Positions 1-5,422 of a stretch of 5,686 bases of DNA are shown here, in pieces. Position numbers and translations under genes: made by a program. Under the pieces are notes generated by a model, which was not told where the DNA came from, did not search any database, and saw only the letters and a list, made by a program, of their open reading frames with translations. Each line of letters starts with the position of its first letter. The stretch's first letter is position 1. Source of the stretch: Halobacteriaceae archaeon Tc-Br11_E2g27 (GTDB taxonomy: Archaea > Halobacteriota > Halobacteria > Halobacteriales > Haloarculaceae); NCBI GenBank assembly GCA_001564135.1, contig LKNH01000173.1, forward strand, positions 1 through 5,686. Direction: 5' to 3'.

Positions 1-93
1 CAGTCCGGTCAGGGCATCGTCTTCCCGCCGGATCTCCCGCATGCACTCGCCGCCGACGAACGGTTCAAAATGTTGCTGACGATGGTTCGGTAA
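1..93 (+). CDS. Cupin-domain protein, C-terminal end only (5' truncated by window edge)
   Basis: The frame is open from base 1 to a TAA at 91-93 and gives 30 residues ending FKMLLTMVR. The segment GQGIVFPPDLPHAL fits the spacing of cupin motif 2, G(X)5PXG(X)2H(X)3N: Gly3, Pro9 and His14 of the fragment are in place, with Asp11 where the motif has Gly and Ala18 where it has Asn. In cupins this His is a metal ligand on the closing beta-strands of the barrel, and a hydrophobic strand follows as it does here. The start, length and motif 1 lie outside the window, so enzyme and sensory/storage roles cannot be separated. It converges on selO with only seven bases between the two stop codons. The reading frame is solid; the family call is an inference from a short motif. 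Confidence 0.65.
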   Translation, partial: QSGQGIVFPPDLPHALAADERFKMLLTMVR

Positions 94-100
94 TACCAGC

Positions 101-1495
101 TCACGTATTACAGTACGTTGTATACTTTGCATCGAATTCTCGTGGCGGTGGTTGCTGGAACTGTGAGTCCGTACTCTTCGATGCATAGGGGTTTTCCAAC
201 ACGGCCAATAGCTCCTTGAATTTGGATAAATCCCCGGCTTCGAGATACTCTTCTAGTGCCTCTTCAACCAGGTAGTTCCGGGGAATATACCGTGGATTGG
301 CTTCTTGCATCAACTCCTCATTGAGGCCGACCGCAGCCAATTTATTTCGAAGCTGTTCAAATGCTGCAGTTGCAAATGCTGGGTCATCAACCGTACCAGG
401 TGTCTCTAATTCGAGGAACGTATTGGTGTAGTCTGCGTTCGATTTGCGAAGCCACTCCAGGCATTCCTCGATGAGTTCTTCCTCCCCATCCGAGTTGATT
501 CCCAGTTTCTTCCGCATCATCGTGTAATATTGCGCATCAAACCGTTCCTCAAATTCATCTAGTTTGCCTTCGAGTTCATCATACGTGAGCGCCGATTGTG
601 TACACAGCGGCTGGAGTGCCTCTGCGAACCGTTCAAGATTCCACTGCAGGATGGGTCGCTGGTTTCCGAATGCATACCGTCCGTGTTTATCGATTGAGCT
701 GAAGACCGTCTCCTCATCGTAGTAATTCATGAAGGCACAGGGTCCGTAATCAAATGTTTCTCCATCGATACTCATGTTGTCCGTATTCATGACACCATGG
801 ATAAATCCGACACGAAGCCAGTCAACAACCATCTCAATCGACGATTGCATAACTGCATCGAAGAACTCTACGTACGTCCGGTTCTTTTCGTGTAGGGCTG
901 GATAGTGTCTGTCGATAACATAGTCCGTAAATCGCTGTAGCTCGTCTGATGCTTTGTTTGCAACATACTGGAAAGTCCCGTATCGAATGTGGCTGTTCAT
1001 CACTCGGACAAGGACGGCTCCAGGTTCTGTCCGTCGTCGTGTGACTGCTTCGTCAGTTTCGATAACTGCCAGACTTCTCGATGTTTTACTGTTTAGCTTC
1101 TGCATTGCGTATGAGTACAGATACTCCCGGAGCATCGAGCTGACAGTTGCGTTGCCATCGCCGCTTCTGGAGTACGGCGTTCGACCAGCCCCTTTCAGTT
1201 GAATATCGTATCTATCACCCTCGTATATGTGTTCGCCGAGTATCATCGCTCTCCCATCTCCCAGGATAGTAAAACGTCCATACTGGTGGCCTGCATATGC
1301 CTGGGCGATTGGTTCTTCCAAGAGCTCCTGACCCGCTAGAATAGTAGCATTGAGTCCCGCTGCATCCAACCCAAGATCAGCACGTAGCTCGTCATTACGG
1401 ACCAAAATATCGGGATTAGGGATTCTTTTGGGCGTTACTCTTGAATAGAGCTTCGAGTCCAACTCTTTATAAGTGGTCTCAAATGAAAAAGCCAT
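101..1495 (-). CDS. selO: SelO/YdiU-family protein adenylyltransferase (AMPylase)
   Basis: The 464-residue product matches the SelO (UPF0061/YdiU) family over its usual length. SelO has a protein-kinase fold with ATP bound in flipped orientation and transfers AMP, not phosphate, to Ser/Thr/Tyr of target proteins; in bacteria it is tied to redox stress. Visible landmarks are the ATP-binding strand LKGAGRTPYSR with Lys101, the glycine-rich SGDGNA at 111-116, Glu124 in LREYL, the catalytic segment HGVMNTDNMS at 233-242 (Asp239, Asn240), and the metal-binding DYGP with Asp249. The 10-residue spacing from Asp239 to Asp249 equals that of the Pseudomonas enzyme as I recall it. A cysteine lies three residues from the end (YCNT), near where eukaryotic homologues carry selenocysteine. 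The GPCAFM and TVFSSID segments look more like Bacillus-type YdiU than E. coli SelO. The start at 1495 is ATG with no Shine-Dalgarno site, so transcripts are probably leaderless or short-leadered. Three sampled 60-base rows average about 47% GC against about 60% in pckA, which suggests horizontal acquisition. Confidence 0.93.
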   Translation of the reverse strand: MAFSFETTYKELDSKLYSRVTPKRIPNPDILVRNDELRADLGLDAAGLNATILAGQELLEEPIAQAYAGHQYGRFTILGDGRAMILGEHIYEGDRYDIQLKGAGRTPYSRSGDGNATVSSMLREYLYSYAMQKLNSKTSRSLAVIETDEAVTRRRTEPGAVLVRVMNSHIRYGTFQYVANKASDELQRFTDYVIDRHYPALHEKNRTYVEFFDAVMQSSIEMVVDWLRVGFIHGVMNTDNMSIDGETFDYGPCAFMNYYDEETVFSSIDKHGRYAFGNQRPILQWNLERFAEALQPLCTQSALTYDELEGKLDEFEERFDAQYYTMMRKKLGINSDGEEELIEECLEWLRKSNADYTNTFLELETPGTVDDPAFATAAFEQLRNKLAAVGLNEELMQEANPRYIPRNYLVEEALEEYLEAGDLSKFKELLAVLENPYASKSTDSQFQQPPPREFDAKYTTYCNT

Positions 1496-1521
1496 TTAGT
1501 TTCATACGATATTATGTTGCT

Positions 1522-1557
1522 GGTCTTAATATTCTTGCCTTTGAAAATATTAAGACC
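1522..1557. promoter_or_regulatory. Perfect 12-bp dyad over the likely selO promoter (candidate operator)
   Basis: GGTCTTAATATT at 1522-1533 is repeated as its exact reverse complement AATATTAAGACC at 1546-1557, with a 12-base spacer between. It lies 27-62 bp upstream of the selO ATG. Read on the minus strand, the inner arm contains GAATATTAAG (1525-1534), centred about 35 nt upstream of the ATG, which is a plausible haloarchaeal TATA position for a transcript with a very short leader. A dimeric repressor binding this dyad would cover the TATA region. Perfect arm symmetry and promoter placement are seen directly; the operator role is inferred. A hairpin in DNA or RNA is the alternative. Confidence 0.6.
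1525..1534 (-). promoter_or_regulatory. Possible TATA element of selO
   Basis: On the minus strand this reads GAATATTAAG, an AT-rich box about 35 nt before the selO start, and it forms part of the inner arm of the dyad. A second AT-rich stretch, CATAATATCG, lies nearer the start, centred about 18 nt upstream; that is too close to serve a TSS before the ATG. The assignment rests on position and composition only. Confidence 0.4.
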
Positions 1558-1642
1558 CGACGGGAAATGTGGCTCCATAGAAGATTTTTGAACCAGGATG
1601 TGTCTGTTCTATGTTGATACTACTGGACGTACGGTATTGAAC

Positions 1643-1726
1643 TATAGTAACAATTGAAACGATTTACACACCGATCGCACAGCCTTCGTGCGATCGGGTG
1701 TGCATTGACTTTCAGTGGCTACTATA
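1643..1726. mobile_element. MITE-like 84-bp inverted-repeat element
   Basis: The 84-bp stretch folds almost entirely on itself. The outer ends are TATAGTA (1643-1649) and TACTATA (1720-1726). Further paired blocks are TGAAA/TTTCA (1655-1659, 1710-1714), CACACC/GGTGTG (1667-1672, 1697-1702) and GATCGCAC/GTGCGATC (1673-1680, 1688-1695). The loop is seven bases, and one unpaired G sits at 1696. By hand alignment, 29 of 39 columns pair. There is no ORF of its own. The size, long terminal inverted repeats and intergenic site fit a non-autonomous miniature transposon. The outermost TA at each end could be a TA target duplication, as in IS630/Tc1-type elements, but TA also belongs to the palindrome, so this cannot be decided here. 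No longer flanking duplication is visible. Alternatives are a transcription terminator or an RNA hairpin processed after the MFS message. Confidence 0.55.
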
Positions 1727-1727
1727 T

Positions 1728-1750
1728 CTCGCCACCTCGGGGGTGGCGAG
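1728..1750. terminator. GC-rich 9-bp hairpin downstream of the MFS gene (possible 3'-end signal)
   Basis: CTCGCCACC at 1728-1736 pairs perfectly with GGTGGCGAG at 1742-1750 around the five-base loop TCGGG. It lies 51 bp beyond the MFS stop codon, on the path from the MFS gene towards selO, and starts one base after the MITE-like element ends. No T-run follows on either strand, so it is not a classic intrinsic terminator, and archaeal termination relies mainly on U-tracts. It may stabilise the 3' end of the MFS message or be a second part of the neighbouring repeat. Confidence 0.35.
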
Positions 1751-1801
1751 TATGGTACCGAAGTTACGTCCGGCAGTACGTATGGTCTCGTCGTCTGCCT
1801 C

Positions 1802-2974
1802 TTAGTAGTTGAATCCCAACAGTTTGTTCGCAACGAGTGCGGCAAAGGAGAGGAAAAAGAGTATGGCGAGTGTCCCGAAGGCAACGTCCCACCCGAACAG
1901 GTCGGCGGTGAGTCCAACGCCGACTGAACCGGCGGCACCCAGCACAGTGTAGACCGTTCGAACGAGTCCAAACCCTGCTCCGCGTTCTTCGGCACCGAGG
2001 GCCTCCATGAACCGGGGGTCGATAGCGGAGAAGAAACTTGACCCGATGCCGGCGAACAACACGCCGAGTGCAATCATTCCGAGCGAGTTCCCAACCACGG
2101 CCAGTCCGATTCCAAACGCACCGGCACCCATTGCCCCGGCAATGGCTGTGTCACGCCCGTAGGCATCTGATAAACGCCCAAGTCCGACCTGTCCACCGAT
2201 TCTGATGAGGAAAAACCCGGAGAAGGCGACGCCGGCCGCGGTCGGTGTGAACTCGTGAAACGCAATCAAAAACGCAGGGAGAAAGGAGAGCAACCCCTGT
2301 GCGACGTAGGTGCCTGCCGTCGCGATGACGAGCGGGAACGCAAGCGATGGACGTGAGACCAACCCGACGAGTCGGTTCAGTTCGAGACGGGACCGAATTG
2401 GGACCGCTGGCTGTCGCGGCTCGGTCGCTCGGACGCGCCAGAGAAACAACAGAAAGATGGGAATGCCGACAAGCGCTGTCACCGCGATTGCGGGTCGCCA
2501 GCCGTAGCGGACACCAATCCAGGCCGAAATAACTGGTGCAAGGAGACCAGCAAGCGGTCCACCGACCGAATGAAGGCCAACGGCCGTTCCAAGGTCATCG
2601 AAGGTTCGGGAAAGAAGTGTTGTTGCAACTGCGTAATGCAACCCCGCGACGCCACCGAGTACGACAAGCGCAACAACAAAGATGGCGAATATCGGGGACA
2701 CCGCGACGACCGCACTCATGACTGTCGTTCCACCGATTGCGATGAGGATTACCAACTTTTCACCGTAACGGTCGGCGAGCAATCCGCTGGGAAACTGCGC
2801 GAGTCCGTATGCCAGCCACATTCCTGTCAGCGCGATGCCGATGAGCGTGTTCGAAATCTCGAAGTCGTCGGTGATGAAGGGGACAACTGGGCTGATTGCC
2901 AGTCGTGCGAAATAGGTCACGAAGAAGGCGAGTAAACACAACACGAGCACGGTATGACGGTACTGCCAGTTCAT
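1802..2974 (-). CDS. MFS transporter, 12 predicted TM segments
   Basis: The protein has 390 residues from the ATG at 2974. It is hydrophobic throughout and shows the major facilitator layout, two six-helix halves joined by a hydrophilic loop near residues 180-205. MFS motif A appears in the loop after TM2 as GLLADRYGEKLVI (64-76, Asp68), and its pseudo-repeat in the second half as GRLSDAYGRDTAI (266-278, Asp270). Arg24 lies in TM1 (YFARL). The protein would move a small solute across the cytoplasmic membrane, but nothing visible fixes the substrate or direction. The frame extends upstream to a TTG at 2998, but ATG 2974 is preferred because it directly precedes the first helix and an AGGTGGAG (2987-2994) lies 12 nt before it. 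The gene is divergent from an SDR dehydrogenase, which hints at shared regulation. Composition resembles neighbouring genes other than selO. The fold is near certain; the specific role is unknown. Confidence 0.9.
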   Translation of the reverse strand: MNWQYRHTVLVLCLLAFFVTYFARLAISPVVPFITDDFEISNTLIGIALTGMWLAYGLAQFPSGLLADRYGEKLVILIAIGGTTVMSAVVAVSPIFAIFVVALVVLGGVAGLHYAVATTLLSRTFDDLGTAVGLHSVGGPLAGLLAPVISAWIGVRYGWRPAIAVTALVGIPIFLLFLWRVRATEPRQPAVPIRSRLELNRLVGLVSRPSLAFPLVIATAGTYVAQGLLSFLPAFLIAFHEFTPTAAGVAFSGFFLIRIGGQVGLGRLSDAYGRDTAIAGAMGAGAFGIGLAVVGNSLGMIALGVLFAGIGSSFFSAIDPRFMEALGAEERGAGFGLVRTVYTVLGAAGSVGVGLTADLFGWDVAFGTLAILFFLSFAALVANKLLGFNY

Positions 2975-3071
2975 CGAAGTCTGTATCTCCACCTGCAATC
3001 GGGATGCGTATCAGTGCGGTGGTTTCGCCGCTGCCCGGCCGTTTATGCGTGTTGCTCACGTATCACACCAT
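2975..3071. promoter_or_regulatory. Divergent promoter region between the MFS and SDR genes
   Basis: Ninety-seven bases separate the two start codons. On the plus strand GTTTATGC at 3041-3048 sits about 28 nt before the SDR ATG at 3072, the distance expected for a TATA box of a leaderless haloarchaeal transcript. The same box reads CATAAAC on the minus strand, roughly 70 nt before the MFS start; no better MFS TATA box stands out. No clear dyad operator is visible. Confidence 0.5.
2987..2994 (-). promoter_or_regulatory. Shine-Dalgarno-like site deciding the MFS start
   Basis: On the minus strand this reads AGGTGGAG, 12 nt before the ATG at 2974. It lies just downstream of the alternative TTG start at 2998, so it can serve only the ATG. 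The spacing is somewhat long. It implies a leadered message, unlike the SDR and pckA genes, whose TATA placement suggests little or no leader. Confidence 0.45.
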
Positions 3072-3782
3072 ATGTCCGTTTCCTTCGATTTCAGCGACAG
3101 AACTGTTCTTGTAACCGGCGTCGGCGGCGCACTCGGGAGCGCAGTTGCAGAAGCGTTTATCGAGGCTGGGGCAACCGTCTGTGGTGCGGATATCGTCGAC
3201 CCGGAGGATGACGATTCCCTGCTATCGGACCCCGAAAGACTCGATTATTATCAGGGTGATTTTACCGACGAATCGGTCGTTTCCGAGACTATCGATGCCA
3301 TCGAACAGCGCCATGGAGGGCTTGACCATCTCGCAAACATCGCTGGGACGTGGAAAGGCGGCCACCCGATTCACGAAACCGACCTGTCGACGTTTGATAT
3401 GCTGTTCGATGTTAACCTCAAGACGATGTTTCTGGCCTCGAAGCACGCTCTCCCACTCCTCCAGGAGCGAGAGGGCACAATCGTCAGCGTCTCCGCTCGG
3501 TCCTCGCTCGAAGGCGGGTCAGGTGATGGTATCTATCGGGCGAGCAAGGCTGGTGTCCGGCTCCTTACCGAGACGATCGCTGAAGAAAACCGCGGGCTAG
3601 TCCGAGCAAACGCGGTCATGCCAAGTGTTATCGATACACCGATGAATCGGGAGATGATGCCCGACAGCGACCACGACAAATGGGTCAAACCCGAGGAAAT
3701 TGCACAGACCGTGCTGACCCTGTGTAGCGACGGGACGCCCGTTACGAGCGGGGCAGCGGTCCCGGTGTATGGGGAAGCCTGA
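3072..3782 (+). CDS. SDR-family NAD(P)-dependent oxidoreductase
   Basis: The protein has 236 residues, the normal length for a classical short-chain dehydrogenase with one Rossmann fold. The cofactor loop is TGVGGALG (15-22), a TGxxxGxG variant with Ala20 at the sixth position. Asp40 closing the second beta-strand (VCGADI) suggests NAD(H) preference. NIAG (89-92) replaces the usual NNAG, Asn115 is in DVNLKT, and the active site is Tyr155-Lys159 in YRASK. Thirteen residues before Tyr155, where classical enzymes have the catalytic Ser, there is Ala142, with serines at 141, 144 and 145. The substrate is unknown, presumably an alcohol or ketone. An in-frame ATG at 3045 would add nine residues, but it lies inside the likely TATA box (3041-3048), so ATG 3072 is chosen; the first beta-strand then begins near residue 10, as in the family. 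The gene is divergent from the MFS gene and followed by pckA with a 124-bp gap that holds a separate promoter. Confidence 0.9.
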   Translation: MSVSFDFSDRTVLVTGVGGALGSAVAEAFIEAGATVCGADIVDPEDDDSLLSDPERLDYYQGDFTDESVVSETIDAIEQRHGGLDHLANIAGTWKGGHPIHETDLSTFDMLFDVNLKTMFLASKHALPLLQEREGTIVSVSARSSLEGGSGDGIYRASKAGVRLLTETIAEENRGLVRANAVMPSVIDTPMNREMMPDSDHDKWVKPEEIAQTVLTLCSDGTPVTSGAAVPVYGEA

Positions 3783-3871
3783 CAGCACATCTTGGTGGTG
3801 AGTTCGGTTCCCACAGCGGTGCTAGAACAGTCCAAATGTGTAACTATACCAACCCGCCACTCGTTCCACGC

Positions 3872-3879
3872 TTTTTATA
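3872..3879 (+). promoter_or_regulatory. TATA box of pckA
   Basis: TTTTTATA is centred about 31 nt before the pckA ATG at 3907. Archaeal initiation usually falls about 25-27 nt downstream of the TATA centre, which would give a leader of only a few bases. No Shine-Dalgarno sequence lies before the ATG, consistent with this. The box indicates that pckA is transcribed separately from the SDR gene. Confidence 0.65.
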
Positions 3880-3906
3880 GCGGATGCCTGCGTCACATCT
3901 AGATAC

Positions 3907-5421
3907 ATGAGCCAGCGGGTTGAACCACCTCAATTCTGGGACGATTTCCCTGACCCTAACGCGGCAAACGTCACGCACAATCCAACCTTCGAAGAGCTGC
4001 GTGCGCTTGCCCGTCACGATGAAACGACCACCGAATTTGACAGCCCGCGGTACGTGAGCGAACAGCGCTCACGCAGCGCGGACAAGACGAAAAACCTCGC
4101 TGATGACGACTTTTCCGACGCTGACTGGGATGCACTGACCGAAGCTACCGAGGTCGCCGCCGACAGTGACCTCATCTGTCTGGACCGCCGTGTTGGCCGC
4201 CATCCGGAGACAACCTACAACTGTCGGCTGTTCGTTCCCACGGCGTACGCACGGATTGCACTCGCCTGGGGCAAACTGCTCGAACCGGCGACCGGCGAAC
4301 CGGATTTCAAGACCCTGCAACTCCCCGAGTGGGACGAACAGGACGATAGAGACCGACGCATCCGAATCCTGCCCGACGAGGGTGTTACGTTCGTCCTTGG
4401 CAGCGACTACACTGGTGAGGCGAAAAAGTCCTTCCTGCGCCTGTATATGTTGCGTGTCAAAGAACAGGGCGGACTCGGACTGCACGCCGGCACGAAACGT
4501 CTCAACCTCGTCTCCGATGGCGAGACCGAGACAGTCGGACAGGCGTTCCTCGGGTTGAGTGCGACGGGTAAATCGACGCTCACTGGTCACGGCTGCTGGC
4601 TGGACGAACCGGAAGGCGCAGAGATGCTACAGGATGACGTCTGTGCATTGCTTCCAGACGGACAGGTGACCGGCAGCGAAGGCAGCGGGCTGTATATCAA
4701 AACCGATGGCCTCGACGGGGAGGTCCAGCCATCGCTGTACCGCGCCGCAACTGACGAGAGCGCGGTCTTCGAGAACGTCACCGTCGAAGAGGACGGCACC
4801 GTCGACTTTGACGATACCGAACTCACCTCGAACGGTCGTGCTGTTATTCTCCGAGAGTGTCTTGACTCGGCGGCCGAGGATATCGACCTTGACAGCGTGG
4901 ACCAGATATTCTTCATCACGCGTAACCCACTGATGCCCCCCGTTGCTCGGTTGAACGAGCGACAGGCAGCCGTCGCATTCATGCTCGGTGAGTCGATTCA
5001 GACAAGCGCCGGTGACCCGGATGCCGCTGGCGAATCCATCCGCGTCGTCGGGACGAACCCCTTCATTATCGGTCCACCGGGAGAAGAAGGCAACCGGTTT
5101 GCTGACCTCGTTGGCGACAACGATATCGAGTGTTTTGTCATCAACACGGGCCACGTCGGCCCGGCAACTGCGGATATCGGCGTCCGCGAATCAGTAAACA
5201 TTCTGGTCGGTGCTGCCCGCGGCGATATCGACTGGACGCACGACGAGACCTTCGGCTTCGAACTCCCCGAATCGGTACCCGGCATCGACATCGAGGCGTT
5301 CTATCCACCGACACATTACGAGGCCTTCGACGACGAACTCACAGCACTACGCGCAGAACGACGTGCGTATCTGGAGCAGTTCGAGACGCTCGCAGACGAT
5401 ATCAAAGACGCAGTCTACTGA
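3907..5421 (+). CDS. pckA: Phosphoenolpyruvate carboxykinase, ATP-dependent type (divergent)
   Basis: The 504-residue product aligns along its length with ATP-type PEPCK, a cytosolic gluconeogenic enzyme that converts oxaloacetate and ATP to PEP, ADP and CO2 using Mn2+/Mg2+. Visible elements in order are VGRHPETTYN with Arg98 (E. coli Arg65 region), GSDYTGEAKKSF at 165-176 (Tyr168, Lys173, Lys174), His193 (E. coli His232; 19 residues from Lys174, as in E. coli), the P-loop GLSATGKST at 216-224 (Lys222, Ser223), the metal-binding Asp243-Asp244, Glu258 in SEGSGLYIK, ENVTVEEDGTVDFDD at 289-303, Arg311 (E. coli Arg333), and INTGHVG at 412-418. The family's YPIYHI block and active-site lid are poorly conserved, so this is a diverged branch, and GTP use or altered control cannot be excluded from sequence alone. 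The ATG start is supported by a TATA box about 31 nt upstream. Acidic residues are abundant, as in salt-adapted proteins. The gene converges with the next one, leaving one base between stop codons. Confidence 0.9.
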   Translation: MSQRVEPPQFWDDFPDPNAANVTHNPTFEELRALARHDETTTEFDSPRYVSEQRSRSADKTKNLADDDFSDADWDALTEATEVAADSDLICLDRRVGRHPETTYNCRLFVPTAYARIALAWGKLLEPATGEPDFKTLQLPEWDEQDDRDRRIRILPDEGVTFVLGSDYTGEAKKSFLRLYMLRVKEQGGLGLHAGTKRLNLVSDGETETVGQAFLGLSATGKSTLTGHGCWLDEPEGAEMLQDDVCALLPDGQVTGSEGSGLYIKTDGLDGEVQPSLYRAATDESAVFENVTVEEDGTVDFDDTELTSNGRAVILRECLDSAAEDIDLDSVDQIFFITRNPLMPPVARLNERQAAVAFMLGESIQTSAGDPDAAGESIRVVGTNPFIIGPPGEEGNRFADLVGDNDIECFVINTGHVGPATADIGVRESVNILVGAARGDIDWTHDETFGFELPESVPGIDIEAFYPPTHYEAFDDELTALRAERRAYLEQFETLADDIKDAVY

Positions 5422-5422
5422 G

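Larger units (their letters stand above)
1496..1801. other. 306-bp intergenic region with three inverted-repeat structures
   Basis: No supportable gene lies here. The half nearest selO is AT-rich and carries the 12-bp promoter dyad; about 85 bp of featureless sequence follows, then the MITE-like palindrome, the GC-rich hairpin and a short spacer to the MFS stop codon. Both flanking genes read on the minus strand, so this is the MFS 3' region and the selO 5' region. Read-through from the MFS gene would have to cross both hairpins, which makes an MFS-selO operon unlikely. Confidence 0.7.

Noticed and set aside
1642..2073. A 143-codon minus-strand frame covering the MFS 3' end and the whole MITE-like palindrome
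   Set aside because: It overlaps the MFS gene on the same strand in another frame, is rich in Ser/Pro/Arg without any domain, and its tail is a translation of the palindrome. It is a spurious frame that gene callers could easily mis-annotate.
2570..2935. A 121-codon plus-strand frame opposite the MFS gene
   Set aside because: Its Asp/Arg/Cys-rich product comes from the complement of hydrophobic codons, and the MFS frame explains this stretch fully.
2975..2998. TTG start extending the MFS protein by eight residues
   Set aside because: An ATG follows directly before the first TM helix, and the only Shine-Dalgarno-like site lies after the TTG.
3045..3071. Upstream ATG of the SDR gene giving nine extra residues
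   Set aside because: The ATG lies inside the likely TATA box at 3041-3048, and ATG 3072 is at the right distance for a leaderless transcript.
3783..3906. Possible regulatory hairpin between the SDR gene and pckA
   Set aside because: Only four-base pairings such as GTGG/CCAC were found in this 124-bp gap, which is not above chance; the TATA box is the only supportable element.
4069..4590. A 173-codon minus-strand frame inside pckA
   Set aside because: It is an antisense shadow of the conserved PEPCK core, with no promoter and no family resemblance.
4627..5154. A 175-codon minus-strand frame inside pckA
   Set aside because: It is antisense to conserved PEPCK motifs, has no recognisable domain, and long antisense frames are expected in genes with this codon bias.
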